DNA from: Planctomycetaceae bacterium
GTDB lineage: Bacteria > Planctomycetota > Planctomycetia > Pirellulales > Pirellulaceae
Assembly: GCA_015490875.1 (NCBI GenBank)
Contig: WFWZ01000322.1
Location: 1 to 32,883 of the forward strand
Length of the DNA stretch: 32,883 nt
Direction of reading: 5' to 3'
Positions 8,878-17,779 of the stretch are shown piece by piece. Under the pieces are notes generated by a model. The model had not been told where the DNA came from. It searched no databases and was given only the letters and a program-made list of their open reading frames with translations. Every line of letters starts with the position of its first letter. The first letter of the stretch is position 1. A program made the translations under genes and the position numbers.

Positions 8878-10278
8878 TTACTTAGCTTTTTTCAAGACAC
8901 TCTTCTTTCCAGTCGCTTTTTTGCCAGGTTCGTCCATGTCGACCACCGGTGGGAAGCCGTTGAGGCGGCGCCAGACTTCGAAGCCGAGGGGCACGCGGTC
9001 GAGCAGCACCCAGCCGTGAGTGCGGACACCTTGTCGCAAGAATCGAGGGCTCGGCCAGGGTTCGTCGTTGGGATCGGGAACGACCAGGACGCGGAACTTG
9101 CCCTTGCCGTTATCGGTGGCGTCGATGACGGCCACTTTTCCGCCGAACGATCCCACGGCCACACTCGGCCAACCGCTGAATTGGATGGCCGGCCAGCCCT
9201 CGAACTGCAGACGCACGTGGCGTCCCTTGCGGACCAAGGGGGCGTCGTTCCCATCGAGCCACAATTCGACAGCGAGCTCATGCGTGTGCGGGATGATCGT
9301 CATCAGCGGTTCGCCCTGCTTGATGATCTGGCCTCCCTGGAACCGGTGAAGGCGAAAAACATAGCCATCGATGGGAGCGGTTACGATCTGGTTTTCTTGG
9401 CGAGCGACTTTGACCTGGAGATCGAGGATGTCTTTCTCGAGTTTCGCCATGTCGGCCGCCGCTTTGCGAAGGGCTGCTCGCGCAGAATCGACCTTGACGG
9501 CTGCCTGCCGCTCCTTGGCGTTCCGTTCGTTTTCCTTTGCTCTCACCTCGTTTTCGGCGGCTGCCAGATAGTTGAGTGAGCGTTTGAGCTTGGCTTCGGC
9601 CTCCTTGAGTTTTCGCTCTTGCATCTGGAGCTTCAGTGTCGAAGTCAGGCCGTCTTTCCAAAGACTTTGCTGTCGTTCGTAGTTCAGTCGTTCCTGCCGT
9701 TCGGCGGCTCGCGCCGCATCCAAGTCGCGTTCCGCGGCCTCTTTCTTCTGTCTCGCCATCGCCACGTACTGTTCGGCCGCCGCGACGATCTCATCTCTGG
9801 CGGTCTCAAGTGCCTCGACCTGTTGTTCATACGCCTCCTTGACGAGACGTACCGACTCGAGTTCTTTTCGCTTGGCGGCAAGTTGCAAACGGAGCCGGTC
9901 GAAAAGTTCCGGATCCAAGTCGCGGATCTCGGCAATGAAAGCGCCCTTTTTCACCAGCATGCCTTCGCGGATTTCGTCGGTGAAGCGAACGATGCGCCCT
10001 TTGACCGGCGCTTCGACCGTCTGTTCCCGGGCCAGGGGCGAATAGGCGACGACGCGCCCGGCACCGGTGACATTCTGTTGCCACGGTGCTACGATGAACG
10101 CCACGATTAGGATGACGAGCACAACGACGAGGATGCGTGCCAGCCGGCGTGCAGCGCGTGAGGAACAGGCCAACCTCGGGGGGTGGAACGTGTGACGCGT
10201 TCCTTTCTCGTGGCGAGGCAGCGAGCGTGACACAATCAGCCGTCGGACGTGATTCACCTTCGACATAGCAACTTTCAT
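8878..10278 (-). CDS. HlyD-family membrane fusion (periplasmic adaptor) protein
   Basis: A 466-residue adaptor that would bridge the inner-membrane ABC exporter to the TolC-type duct. It has a cytoplasmic basic N-terminus, one transmembrane helix (about 49-64, VVVLVILIVAFIVAPW), a first half-lipoyl segment (EAPVKGRIVRFTDEIREGMLVKKG), a long Ala/Glu/Lys/Arg-rich coiled-coil hairpin (about 125-290), the second lipoyl half (IVTAPIDGYVFRLHRFQGGQIIKQG) and a beta-barrel domain. The C-terminus is lysine-rich. The ATG at 10278 is chosen; an ATG at 10266 is equally possible, and neither has a strong ribosome-binding site. It begins 36 bases after the ABC gene, so the two are almost certainly co-transcribed. 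Confidence 0.9.
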   Translation of the reverse strand: MKVAMSKVNHVRRLIVSRSLPRHEKGTRHTFHPPRLACSSRAARRLARILVVVLVILIVAFIVAPWQQNVTGAGRVVAYSPLAREQTVEAPVKGRIVRFTDEIREGMLVKKGAFIAEIRDLDPELFDRLRLQLAAKRKELESVRLVKEAYEQQVEALETARDEIVAAAEQYVAMARQKKEAAERDLDAARAAERQERLNYERQQSLWKDGLTSTLKLQMQERKLKEAEAKLKRSLNYLAAAENEVRAKENERNAKERQAAVKVDSARAALRKAAADMAKLEKDILDLQVKVARQENQIVTAPIDGYVFRLHRFQGGQIIKQGEPLMTIIPHTHELAVELWLDGNDAPLVRKGRHVRLQFEGWPAIQFSGWPSVAVGSFGGKVAVIDATDNGKGKFRVLVVPDPNDEPWPSPRFLRQGVRTHGWVLLDRVPLGFEVWRRLNGFPPVVDMDEPGKKATGKKSVLKKAK

Positions 10279-10314
10279 CAACAACAGCGAAAGGCCGCTA
10301 AGGACACTCGGAAC

Positions 10315-12540
10315 TCACCGATCCCGGGGCAGCGAAACGGGGCGCTGCCAACCACCTTGGCTTGTCAGATCCACAACGCGCTGGCAGCGAGCGATCACGC
10401 CGGGGTGCGACGTGATGACGAGGAGCGTCCAAGGCGCTTCGGGGTCCAACAGGACGTCCAAAGCCCGTTCCAATGCCAGCGACGAAAGCGAGTCGAGAAG
10501 TTCGTCGACGATCAGCAGACGGGGCTGGTGGACCAGCGCTCGCGCCAAGATCAACAGCCGCTGCTGGCTTCCCGAAAGGGGAGCTCCCGTAGGCGAGAGT
10601 TGCGTATCGAGCCCGTCGGGAAGTCCATCCGATTCCAAAAGCCCCAACATCTGGAAGGCGTTCCGAACCCACCTCTGATCGATGTCTGGATCGTCGAGGT
10701 GGACGTTTTCCATCGCCGATCCGCGGAAGATCTCTCCTGGTCGCAACAGCATGACATGGCGGCGCCAGGCGTCAGGACGTACCTCGGACAGATCATGATC
10801 GTCGACAAGAATTCGCCCTCGCGTCGGCTCGCGCAGGCCGTACAAGAGATCGGCCATCAGCGACTTTCCGCATCCGCTGGGACCCGTAATCGCCACGCGT
10901 TCGCCCGGACGCACGTGCAGATCGAGTTCCTCCAGCACCGAACGCTTTCCCATGTGGTAGGCGAGTCCACGGACGGCAAGCTCTGCCGGTTCCGTTTCGG
11001 GAAGTCGCATCAGACCATGTTGCCGCTCGAGCGGGAGATCGAACAACTGTCCCAGCTTGTCCAGTCCGGCCATCAAGTCGTAAAAGGCCTCCAGATGTTT
11101 GCCAATCTTCGTGAAGGCTCCCACGATAATGGCCACAATCATTTCCGCCGCGACCAACTGACCCAGCGTCAGTTGCCCTTGGATCACCAGCCAGCCGCCG
11201 ACACCCAGCAGCACCGACCCGGCAAGGGCATACAACAGAAGGGCGAACGCGATCTGCCGTAGCAAGACGCGAAAGTGCAAACGACGATGCTCGAGGTATC
11301 TCGAAACCACATGCTCAGCCCGCTCAGCAGCAAACTCGGCTGCATCGTCCATTTTGAACGTGAGTGGGCAGCGAGCGATCTCCTCCAGCCACGCGGCGGT
11401 CGCGTACTTGTACTTCGATTCCTGAATACTCGTTCGTGTTCCTCCTCGGCCCAGGACGAAGATGACGAAGGCGATCGCACTGAGCAGCAATAGATCGAAA
11501 CCCAGGAGAAATGGGTGGTAAACGGCAAGCACTGCCATGCCGATCACGCCCACCATCACGAGATCGACGGCGTCCAGCAGGAACTGCGTCGTGACCTTTT
11601 GCACAGTGACGATGTCGAAAAACCGATTGGCCAACTCCGGGCCGTAGCGCCCCCCGAGTGCGTCTTGGCGAACGCGAGGCAGTCGATAGCCCAGGTCGTG
11701 CACGACTCGAGCAAACAGCCGGCGCTGCAGAACTTCGGCGACATAGGTCTCCCAGAGACGCAGCATGGCCCAAAATGCGGTCAGTCCTAACAACATCAGC
11801 GAGAGGACGATGACCGGCTGCAAGAGCTGGCCGAACGCGACGAGCGATACCATGACCTGGACGGCCATCGGCGTCGCCAACGCTAAAATGCCTGAGATCA
11901 ATGCGAAGACGAGAAGGACCCAGATGTCCGACCACTCGGCTCGAGCGATCATCAGCAGGCGAGCCAAAGGGGAAAGGTGGTTGCCCCCGAACAATTCCCG
12001 CTCGTGTTGTGCCGGCGCACACGTCAGTGCCGGCTCCAACACAACCGCCCGAATCGCTTCTTCTTCATCGTTGGCCCCTAGGAAACGCCGTAGCCTCGAC
12101 CGTGACATCTTCACCGAGCCCTCATTGCCGGCAACACCGAAAACACTGTACCGGCCCCGGCGAGGAGCTCCCGAAAGGACTACCCATTCGTCGCGTCCGT
12201 CCCGGGAAATGGCAGCCGCGACCTCAACCCCCTCTTCGACCCACTTCAAGACATCAGCCAAGGGGCTCTCGATCACGGAGACCCGCAAGTCCAAGCTGGC
12301 TCCCGCTTCGCTCAGCCAACGGCGCCACCTTTCTCCCGGATTTCCCGGCCAAGTCCGAATGGCTTCCCGCAAGGTACGCCGAACGTCGGAGCGCTCGTAA
12401 GGAAGACCGTGCTCTTCCACGCAGTGCACGAGAATTCGTTCAAGCCCCTCGGCCGCCTCGAAACTCCGTTCCTCAGCCGCCGTTCCAAGCCCGTCTCCAC
12501 TGGGCAGCCTTCCCGCACTCGCTTCTTCGTCTCGCGTCAT
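10315..12540 (-). CDS. Type I secretion-like ABC transporter, fused permease and ATPase
   Basis: A 741-residue half-transporter with about 205 cytosolic N-terminal residues, six membrane helices (about 206-495) and a C-terminal nucleotide-binding domain. Walker A is GPSGCGKS (553-560) and Walker B is LLIVDE (675-680) with its catalytic Glu, followed by a His in the H-loop position (712). Two motifs are unusual: the signature reads LSGSQ (655-659) instead of LSGGQ, and the Q-loop position appears to be Arg (LLRPGEIF, Arg600). The N-terminal part occupies the place of a C39 peptidase-like domain but shows no recognisable Cys-His catalytic pair. With the HlyD and TolC genes downstream it forms a complete type I-like exporter. 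The start could be the ATG at 12540 (GAGGTG close by) or a GTG at 12546. Substrate unknown. Confidence 0.88.
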   Translation of the reverse strand: MTRDEEASAGRLPSGDGLGTAAEERSFEAAEGLERILVHCVEEHGLPYERSDVRRTLREAIRTWPGNPGERWRRWLSEAGASLDLRVSVIESPLADVLKWVEEGVEVAAAISRDGRDEWVVLSGAPRRGRYSVFGVAGNEGSVKMSRSRLRRFLGANDEEEAIRAVVLEPALTCAPAQHERELFGGNHLSPLARLLMIARAEWSDIWVLLVFALISGILALATPMAVQVMVSLVAFGQLLQPVIVLSLMLLGLTAFWAMLRLWETYVAEVLQRRLFARVVHDLGYRLPRVRQDALGGRYGPELANRFFDIVTVQKVTTQFLLDAVDLVMVGVIGMAVLAVYHPFLLGFDLLLLSAIAFVIFVLGRGGTRTSIQESKYKYATAAWLEEIARCPLTFKMDDAAEFAAERAEHVVSRYLEHRRLHFRVLLRQIAFALLLYALAGSVLLGVGGWLVIQGQLTLGQLVAAEMIVAIIVGAFTKIGKHLEAFYDLMAGLDKLGQLFDLPLERQHGLMRLPETEPAELAVRGLAYHMGKRSVLEELDLHVRPGERVAITGPSGCGKSLMADLLYGLREPTRGRILVDDHDLSEVRPDAWRRHVMLLRPGEIFRGSAMENVHLDDPDIDQRWVRNAFQMLGLLESDGLPDGLDTQLSPTGAPLSGSQQRLLILARALVHQPRLLIVDELLDSLSSLALERALDVLLDPEAPWTLLVITSHPGVIARCQRVVDLTSQGGWQRPVSLPRDR

Positions 12541-12831
12541 CGGCACCTCGCTGGCTGAGCTGGCCTCCTGACGGCGGCCAGTTGCTATAAGAAGAGGTCA
12601 GTTCCCCCGAAAACGCGCTCACACCGTGCGCACGTTCCACACCGCCTCCCTCTTATACGTCTCATTCTGATTTGAAGACAGACAGAAAAATCGTGCGCGA
12701 TCATGAGAAAAAAGCTACATGTGTGGATGGCGAGCGCCGCGAGGTGGAATCGACGAGCCACCGGCCGACCATCGCCGCGAGGAGAGATGGGAGGAGGAGC
12801 ATCCAGCGAGGAAACGGCAGGGTGAACGGAC

Positions 12832-14040
12832 TCAACCGTTGGCCTCGATGCAACGTTGCGCAAGGTGCGCGATGGCCAGCTCTTCGTCGGTCGGGACGAC
12901 GAGGATTTGCACTCGACTCTCCTCCGCGTGGATGGAGTACGCGCCCGACGCCGAGGACGTTTGGTTCTTGTGTTCATCGAGGCGGATGCCCAGGGATTCC
13001 AAGCCGGCACACGCAAGGGCCCGGATGGCGGCGGCGTGTTCGCCGACCCCTGCGGTGAAGACGATCGCGTCGGCTCCCCCGAGCACCGCTAAATAAGCTC
13101 CGATGTACTTCTTGATGCGCAGAGCGTACATCTCGACGGCTAGTTGCGCCTTCGGATCGCCCGCCTCGGCGCGCTTGAGCACGGATCGCATATCATTTTC
13201 GCCGCAGATGCCGAGCAGGCCGCTTTCTCGATTGAGGGCCGCATCGATCGCTTCGAGCGACATCCCGGCTCGCTCCGCCAGGTAGGGCACGATCGCTGCG
13301 TCGATGTCCCCGCAGCGCGTCCCCATCATCAGACCTTCCAGCGGCGTCAATCCCATGGACGTGTCCTGACACCTCCCGTGCGATATGGCTGCGGCGCTGG
13401 CGCCGTTTCCTAGATGCAGTGTGATCAGTCGAAGTTCTTCGAGCGGACGGCCCAGGAACTCGGCGGCCACTCCCGCCACATACTCGTGGGACGTTCCATG
13501 GAATCCGTACCGGCGAATCCCGTAACGTTCGTACCACGTATACGGAACTGCATAGAGGTAGGCGGCTGGCGAGAGGCTCTGATGAAACGCCGTGTCGAAG
13601 ACGGCGACTTGAGGCACCTCCGGGCAGGCTCGGCGTGCCACTTCGATCCCGGCGAGGTTCGCAGGATTGTGCAACGGCGCCAGCGGAATCTGCTGTCGAA
13701 TGGCAGACACGACGTTGTCATCGATGAGTGTGGGCTCGCGAAAACGTTCGCCGCCATGCACGACGCGGTGGCCGATCCCATCCAAGGCACGCAGGTCCTC
13801 CACCACGCCCGAATCGGTCAACGCTTGCCCCACCCGAGCCAATCCGACCGCGTGGTCGGGCACGACTTCCTCTCGAGTCTCACTCTGCTGAGAGCCATTG
13901 TTCCACGCACGCCATTTGATGCGTCCCATCGCTTCGCCGATCCGCTCCACGATGCCCGCTATCAGAAGCTCGGGCCCGAGCATGTCGAACAACTTGTACT
14001 TGATCGACGAACTGCCCGTGTTGATCGTGAGTATCCTCAT
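12832..14040 (-). CDS. ackA: Acetate kinase
   Basis: AckA (402 residues) interconverts acetyl phosphate + ADP and acetate + ATP in the cytoplasm. All landmark motifs are present: N-terminal TINTGSSSIKYKLFD with Asn7, VVHGGERF, VFDTAFHQS, RRYGFHGTSHEYV, LHLGNGAS, DTSMGLTPLEGLMMGTR and the C-terminal FTAGVGEHAAAIR. The frame is open far upstream, but the ATG at 14040 overlaps the pta stop as ATGA and begins exactly at the conserved kinase N-terminus, so it is the start. The overlap implies translational coupling to pta, giving the Pta-AckA route that turns acetyl-CoA into acetate with ATP gain, or runs in reverse to assimilate acetate. No obvious terminator separates it from the ABC exporter gene 291 bases downstream. 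Confidence 0.97.
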   Translation of the reverse strand: MRILTINTGSSSIKYKLFDMLGPELLIAGIVERIGEAMGRIKWRAWNNGSQQSETREEVVPDHAVGLARVGQALTDSGVVEDLRALDGIGHRVVHGGERFREPTLIDDNVVSAIRQQIPLAPLHNPANLAGIEVARRACPEVPQVAVFDTAFHQSLSPAAYLYAVPYTWYERYGIRRYGFHGTSHEYVAGVAAEFLGRPLEELRLITLHLGNGASAAAISHGRCQDTSMGLTPLEGLMMGTRCGDIDAAIVPYLAERAGMSLEAIDAALNRESGLLGICGENDMRSVLKRAEAGDPKAQLAVEMYALRIKKYIGAYLAVLGGADAIVFTAGVGEHAAAIRALACAGLESLGIRLDEHKNQTSSASGAYSIHAEESRVQILVVPTDEELAIAHLAQRCIEANG

Positions 14041-16151
14041 GATGGATCGGTTCGTGATTGCTCGGTTTGCTGTTGAGCCTGGATGGCCGTGATGGCGACG
14101 GTGTTGACGATGTCGGGAACCGTGCACCCGCGGCTCAAGTCGTTCACGGGCCTGTTCAGACCCTGCAACACGGGCCCGATGGCGACGGCGCCGGCCGAAC
14201 GTTGCACGGCTTTGTACGTATTGTTGCCCGTGTTCAAATCGGGGAAGATGAGGACCGTGGCGCGGCCGGCGACCGGGCTGCCTGGACACTTTCGCTTTCC
14301 TACGTCAGGATCGACGGCCGCATCGTACTGGAGCGGACCGTCGATGGGCAGATCGGAGCGTCGTTGTCGAGCCATCTCGGTCGCCGCGCGCACCCGTTCG
14401 ACTTCTTCCCCTTTGCCCGACTCACCCGTTGAATAGGAGAGAAGTGCAACTCGAGGCTCGATGCCGAACGCGGCCGCCGTTTCCGCTGAACTGACGGCAA
14501 TGTCCGCCAGTTGCTCTGCCGTCGGGCGGGGGATGATGGCACAGTCCCCGTAAACGAGCACGCGGTCGGGCAGGCACATGAAGAAGACGCTCGAAACGGT
14601 CGAGACGCCCGGGCGAGTCCGGATGAATTCGAGTGCCGGACGGATCGTGTGGGCGGTCGTGTGTGCTGCGCCAGACACCATGCCGTCGGCATAGCCGAAG
14701 TGTACCATCATCGTTCCGAAGTAGCTGACATCCAGCATCAACTCGTGGGCCATCTCTTCAGTGACACCCCGGTGTTGCCGCAACTCGAAGTACCGGCGAG
14801 CGAACGATTCGCGCCACGGGGACTTGCGAGGATCTATGATGGGAGTATCTCCCAGATCAATGCCCAAGGACGAGAGCTTCTCGCGGATGCTAACGGGATC
14901 GCCTAGGAGGGTCAGATCGACGACTTGGCGACGCAGCAGGATTTCCGCGGCCCGCAGAATCCGCTCGTCCTCTCCTTCCGGCAACACGATATGCCGCCGA
15001 TCCGCCTTGGCTCGCTCGATCAGTTGGTATTCGAACATCAACGGCGTTACGATGGTCGGTCGCGCTACATCGATCCGCTCGTTCAACTCGGTCAAGTCGA
15101 CGTGCGATTCGAACACACCCAGGGCAGTGGCGATTTTTCGAGGGTTGTCGGGCGTAATAGCAGCTCGCACGCGGCCAACGCGCTGCGCCGCTGTCAGCGT
15201 GTCGTCGGGCACCAGCAAGACGGGAACATCCATGTGCAGTAGTCCGTCCAACAGCCGTTCGACCGTTTCGGCCAACGCGATGCCACCGGTCAAGACGACT
15301 CCAGCGATCGGCGGATAATGCTTCGAGTGGACCGTTGCCAGGCTCGCCAGCAAGACGTCACTTCGATCACCGGGCGTCACGACGAGCGTCCCTTCCCGCA
15401 CATACTTCAAGAAGTTTGGTAGATGCATGGCGGCGACGCAAACATCCATGGCTTCCCGATAGAGGCTGGCGTCGCTTCCCCGCACAACGCTCGCCTGGAG
15501 TGCCTCGCGGATCTCTCCCACGGTGGGAGACTCGAGCGTCCGGACGCGCGGCAGCGCGTAAATGGGTTCGGGGTAAGGCCAATGGCTGGTTCGTTGTTCC
15601 TTCCAGTCTTGGAGAGCCTCCTCCGAGACGCGATTGGCGACCAGAGCGGCAATGGTACAACGGGCGTTGTCGAGCGATTCCCGGGCCGCCAACAACGTGT
15701 CCCACAAGTCGTCTGGTGTCTTGTCGCGTCCCGAGACCACACCCAAGACGGGAGCCCCGAGGTGCCTGGCCACACGTGCATTGAAATCGAACTCCAGGAC
15801 GTCCGACAAACCGCTGAAGTCGGTCCCTTCGCACAATATGAAATCGTGGTTCTTCTCGAGCGCCTTGTATTTCCCGAGGATCTTGCTTACGAGTGCGTCG
15901 ACGTCGTCCTCGACGAAGTAGGTTCGAGCTTCCTCGCCGGTCACCGCCCACATGTCCCTTGCTGCAAGGTCCGGGCAGTAGCGGCTTCGCATCAACTCGG
16001 TGTCGTTATCGAGTCGCTCCGCCGATTCGACGATCGGCCGGAAGAACGCGAGTCGCTCGACGCGATGCGCGAGCATCTCTGCGACGCCCAGCGTGATGAC
16101 CGACTTGCCACTCTCCTCGGCCAAAGCTGTTACATACAGATTTCGCGACAT
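14037..16151 (-). CDS. pta: Phosphate acetyltransferase, long form
   Basis: Pta (704 residues, long three-domain form) exchanges CoA and phosphate on acetyl groups. The N-terminal domain is a dethiobiotin-synthetase-like P-loop domain (SGKS at 14-17), followed by a DRTGG domain (about 210-320) and the catalytic phosphotransacetylase domain (about 375-700) beginning with RRHIVLPEGEDERILRAAEIL and containing YADGMVSGAAHTTAHTIRPA, SSVFFMCLPDRVLVYGDCA, LSYSTGESGKG and FPDLNTGNNTYKAVQRSAGA. The ATG at 16151 has GGGAG nine bases upstream and starts the P-loop domain; upstream in-frame residues would lie in the permease gene. It begins four bases after the permease stop and overlaps ackA by four, so the three genes form a compact operon. 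Confidence 0.96.
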   Translation of the reverse strand: MSRNLYVTALAEESGKSVITLGVAEMLAHRVERLAFFRPIVESAERLDNDTELMRSRYCPDLAARDMWAVTGEEARTYFVEDDVDALVSKILGKYKALEKNHDFILCEGTDFSGLSDVLEFDFNARVARHLGAPVLGVVSGRDKTPDDLWDTLLAARESLDNARCTIAALVANRVSEEALQDWKEQRTSHWPYPEPIYALPRVRTLESPTVGEIREALQASVVRGSDASLYREAMDVCVAAMHLPNFLKYVREGTLVVTPGDRSDVLLASLATVHSKHYPPIAGVVLTGGIALAETVERLLDGLLHMDVPVLLVPDDTLTAAQRVGRVRAAITPDNPRKIATALGVFESHVDLTELNERIDVARPTIVTPLMFEYQLIERAKADRRHIVLPEGEDERILRAAEILLRRQVVDLTLLGDPVSIREKLSSLGIDLGDTPIIDPRKSPWRESFARRYFELRQHRGVTEEMAHELMLDVSYFGTMMVHFGYADGMVSGAAHTTAHTIRPALEFIRTRPGVSTVSSVFFMCLPDRVLVYGDCAIIPRPTAEQLADIAVSSAETAAAFGIEPRVALLSYSTGESGKGEEVERVRAATEMARQRRSDLPIDGPLQYDAAVDPDVGKRKCPGSPVAGRATVLIFPDLNTGNNTYKAVQRSAGAVAIGPVLQGLNRPVNDLSRGCTVPDIVNTVAITAIQAQQQTEQSRTDPS

Positions 16152-16155
16152 GGCA

Positions 16156-17508
16156 TCATTCTCCCGGATCGTCCTCCGGTATCGTGGTTTCTTGGGAACC
16201 AGTGACTCGCTGAGTCCGTCGAGCGATCCAGCGGAACAGTGCAAAATTAGCGGCGATCAGGATGTAAGCGGCCAGGGAGAAGTAAAGGGCCGGTCGATTA
16301 TGCTGACTCAGATAAATCACCAACAGTATCACTGTGGTGATCATGAGAAGAATCCCGGCGACAACAGGGGTGGCTGCCGACTTCGTACTGCTACGAAGCC
16401 TCAGATTGGCGATGCAGACGGCGATCGACACAAGCAGAAATGTGAGACTCGAGAATGATGCGATCAGCTCCAAATTGCCAAGGGCCGATAGGAGTACGGC
16501 GAGGCCGGTAATAACGAGGGCCGCAGTTGTGGGAACACCTGTCCGATTGCGAAACGAGAAGGCTCGCGGAGCGAGGTTTCCTTGAGCCATTTCAAATGCC
16601 ATGTGACTCGCACCGAAGATCGTTGCGTTGATCGCGGACGAAGTCGCCAGCATCGCCGCCACGTCGACGAGAACAACACCCAGCTTTCCGACGATGGGTT
16701 TGGCAACGGCAGCCAGCGCATATTCTTCGGCTGCATGAATCGATGCGGCATCCAGATTGCCGACCGCCACGAAGGCGATCGACACGTAGATCAACGAAGT
16801 AATGGCAATCGAGCCATACAACCCCCGTGGGATATCCCGCTCAGGGTTTTCGACCTCGCAAACGGCGTTCGTAATCAGTTGAAATCCCTCGAACGCTACG
16901 AAGATCACCGCTCCTCCAAGCAGGACGCCGCTGAAGCCGTGGTCGAAAACCGGGAGCAGACGGGACGAATCGGCCGAAAACAGCCCGGCGACAGCCAGCA
17001 GGGTCAGCAAGACGATCTTGGTGTAAACGGCAATATCTTCGGCTTTCCCCATCTTTGCAGCACCGGCGACGTTAATTAGCAGGAACAGCACGAGGCTGAC
17101 GACCGAGAGCGACCACCTGGCGACGTGCGACGACCCAAAGCCAAGCAGGTGGGCCGAGTAGGCGCCGAAAGTAAACGCATAGAGGGCCAATGTGCCAATG
17201 TATCCCAATACCACCGTCCATCCCGCGACACCAGCGATCGACGGGGTGTGTGGAAACGCACGCTCCAGATACGTAAAGCTCGCGCCGTCACTTCGAAAGG
17301 CCAAAGCGAGCTTCACATAGCTATACCCGGCAATCGAGGCGATCGCGGATCCGATCAGAAACGCAAACGGCGCTGCATGGCCGCTGATGTCCACCGCTAG
17401 CCCCAGGATCGAAAAGATCCCACCGCCGATCATCCCGCCCACGCCGATCGAGATGAGCTCCAATAGCCCGAGTTCTTTGACCGGCGCTTCCGCTGGGTTC
17501 GTCTTCAT
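16156..17508 (-). CDS. APC-family amino-acid permease
   Basis: A 450-residue inner-membrane permease of the amino acid-polyamine-organocation superfamily with about twelve hydrophobic helices. The first helix carries the family signature IGVGGMIGGGIFSILGLAV (unwound GxxxGGGIF segment that contacts the substrate amine and carboxylate), and VIFVAFEGFQLITNAVCEVENPERDIPRG is the typical TM6-7 region. The start is the ATG at 17508; a GTG or ATG further up in the same frame would add only a few residues without homology. It ends four bases before pta, so its substrate probably feeds the acetyl-CoA/acetate route; which amino acid it carries cannot be read from sequence. An inverted repeat 26 bases before the start codon may be an operator. 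Confidence 0.9.
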   Translation of the reverse strand: MKTNPAEAPVKELGLLELISIGVGGMIGGGIFSILGLAVDISGHAAPFAFLIGSAIASIAGYSYVKLALAFRSDGASFTYLERAFPHTPSIAGVAGWTVVLGYIGTLALYAFTFGAYSAHLLGFGSSHVARWSLSVVSLVLFLLINVAGAAKMGKAEDIAVYTKIVLLTLLAVAGLFSADSSRLLPVFDHGFSGVLLGGAVIFVAFEGFQLITNAVCEVENPERDIPRGLYGSIAITSLIYVSIAFVAVGNLDAASIHAAEEYALAAVAKPIVGKLGVVLVDVAAMLATSSAINATIFGASHMAFEMAQGNLAPRAFSFRNRTGVPTTAALVITGLAVLLSALGNLELIASFSSLTFLLVSIAVCIANLRLRSSTKSAATPVVAGILLMITTVILLVIYLSQHNRPALYFSLAAYILIAANFALFRWIARRTQRVTGSQETTIPEDDPGE

Positions 17509-17533
17509 GGGCTTCCCTAAGCCGGACCAGATC

Positions 17534-17549
17534 GACAAAAACGTTTGTC
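17534..17549. promoter_or_regulatory. Inverted repeat before permease-pta-ackA, candidate operator
   Basis: GACAAA-AACG-TTTGTC is a perfect 6-base dyad with a 4-base centre, placed 26 bases before the permease start codon where a repressor or activator site, or an mRNA hairpin, could control the operon. The function is inferred from position only. Confidence 0.25.
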
Positions 17550-17779
17550 CCAGTCATCTCCTCGTTGCCGTGAGAGACGTGCCGATCCAGACGAACGAAG
17601 AGTACGTAGATCACGGTGCGTCATCGAGTCGACGAGAACGCAGTGTTCGCAAGCGCGCACTATACGGCTCGCGTTTCCGACCGTCAATCTGCGGCCGTGG
17701 AAGCGTCGCCTCGCTCAGGCCGTCGAGTGGATGGCCGATGGCAAGCCGCGGAACTGGAAGTACATGAAAAAGTAATCCT

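Noticed and set aside
10249..11262. Plus-strand open frame of 337 codons
   Set aside because: Antisense to the ABC transporter gene, with no recognisable domain.
12541..12831. Possible terminator after ackA near a TTTTTT run
   Set aside because: The only stem beside the T-rich stretch is four pairs, too weak to call.
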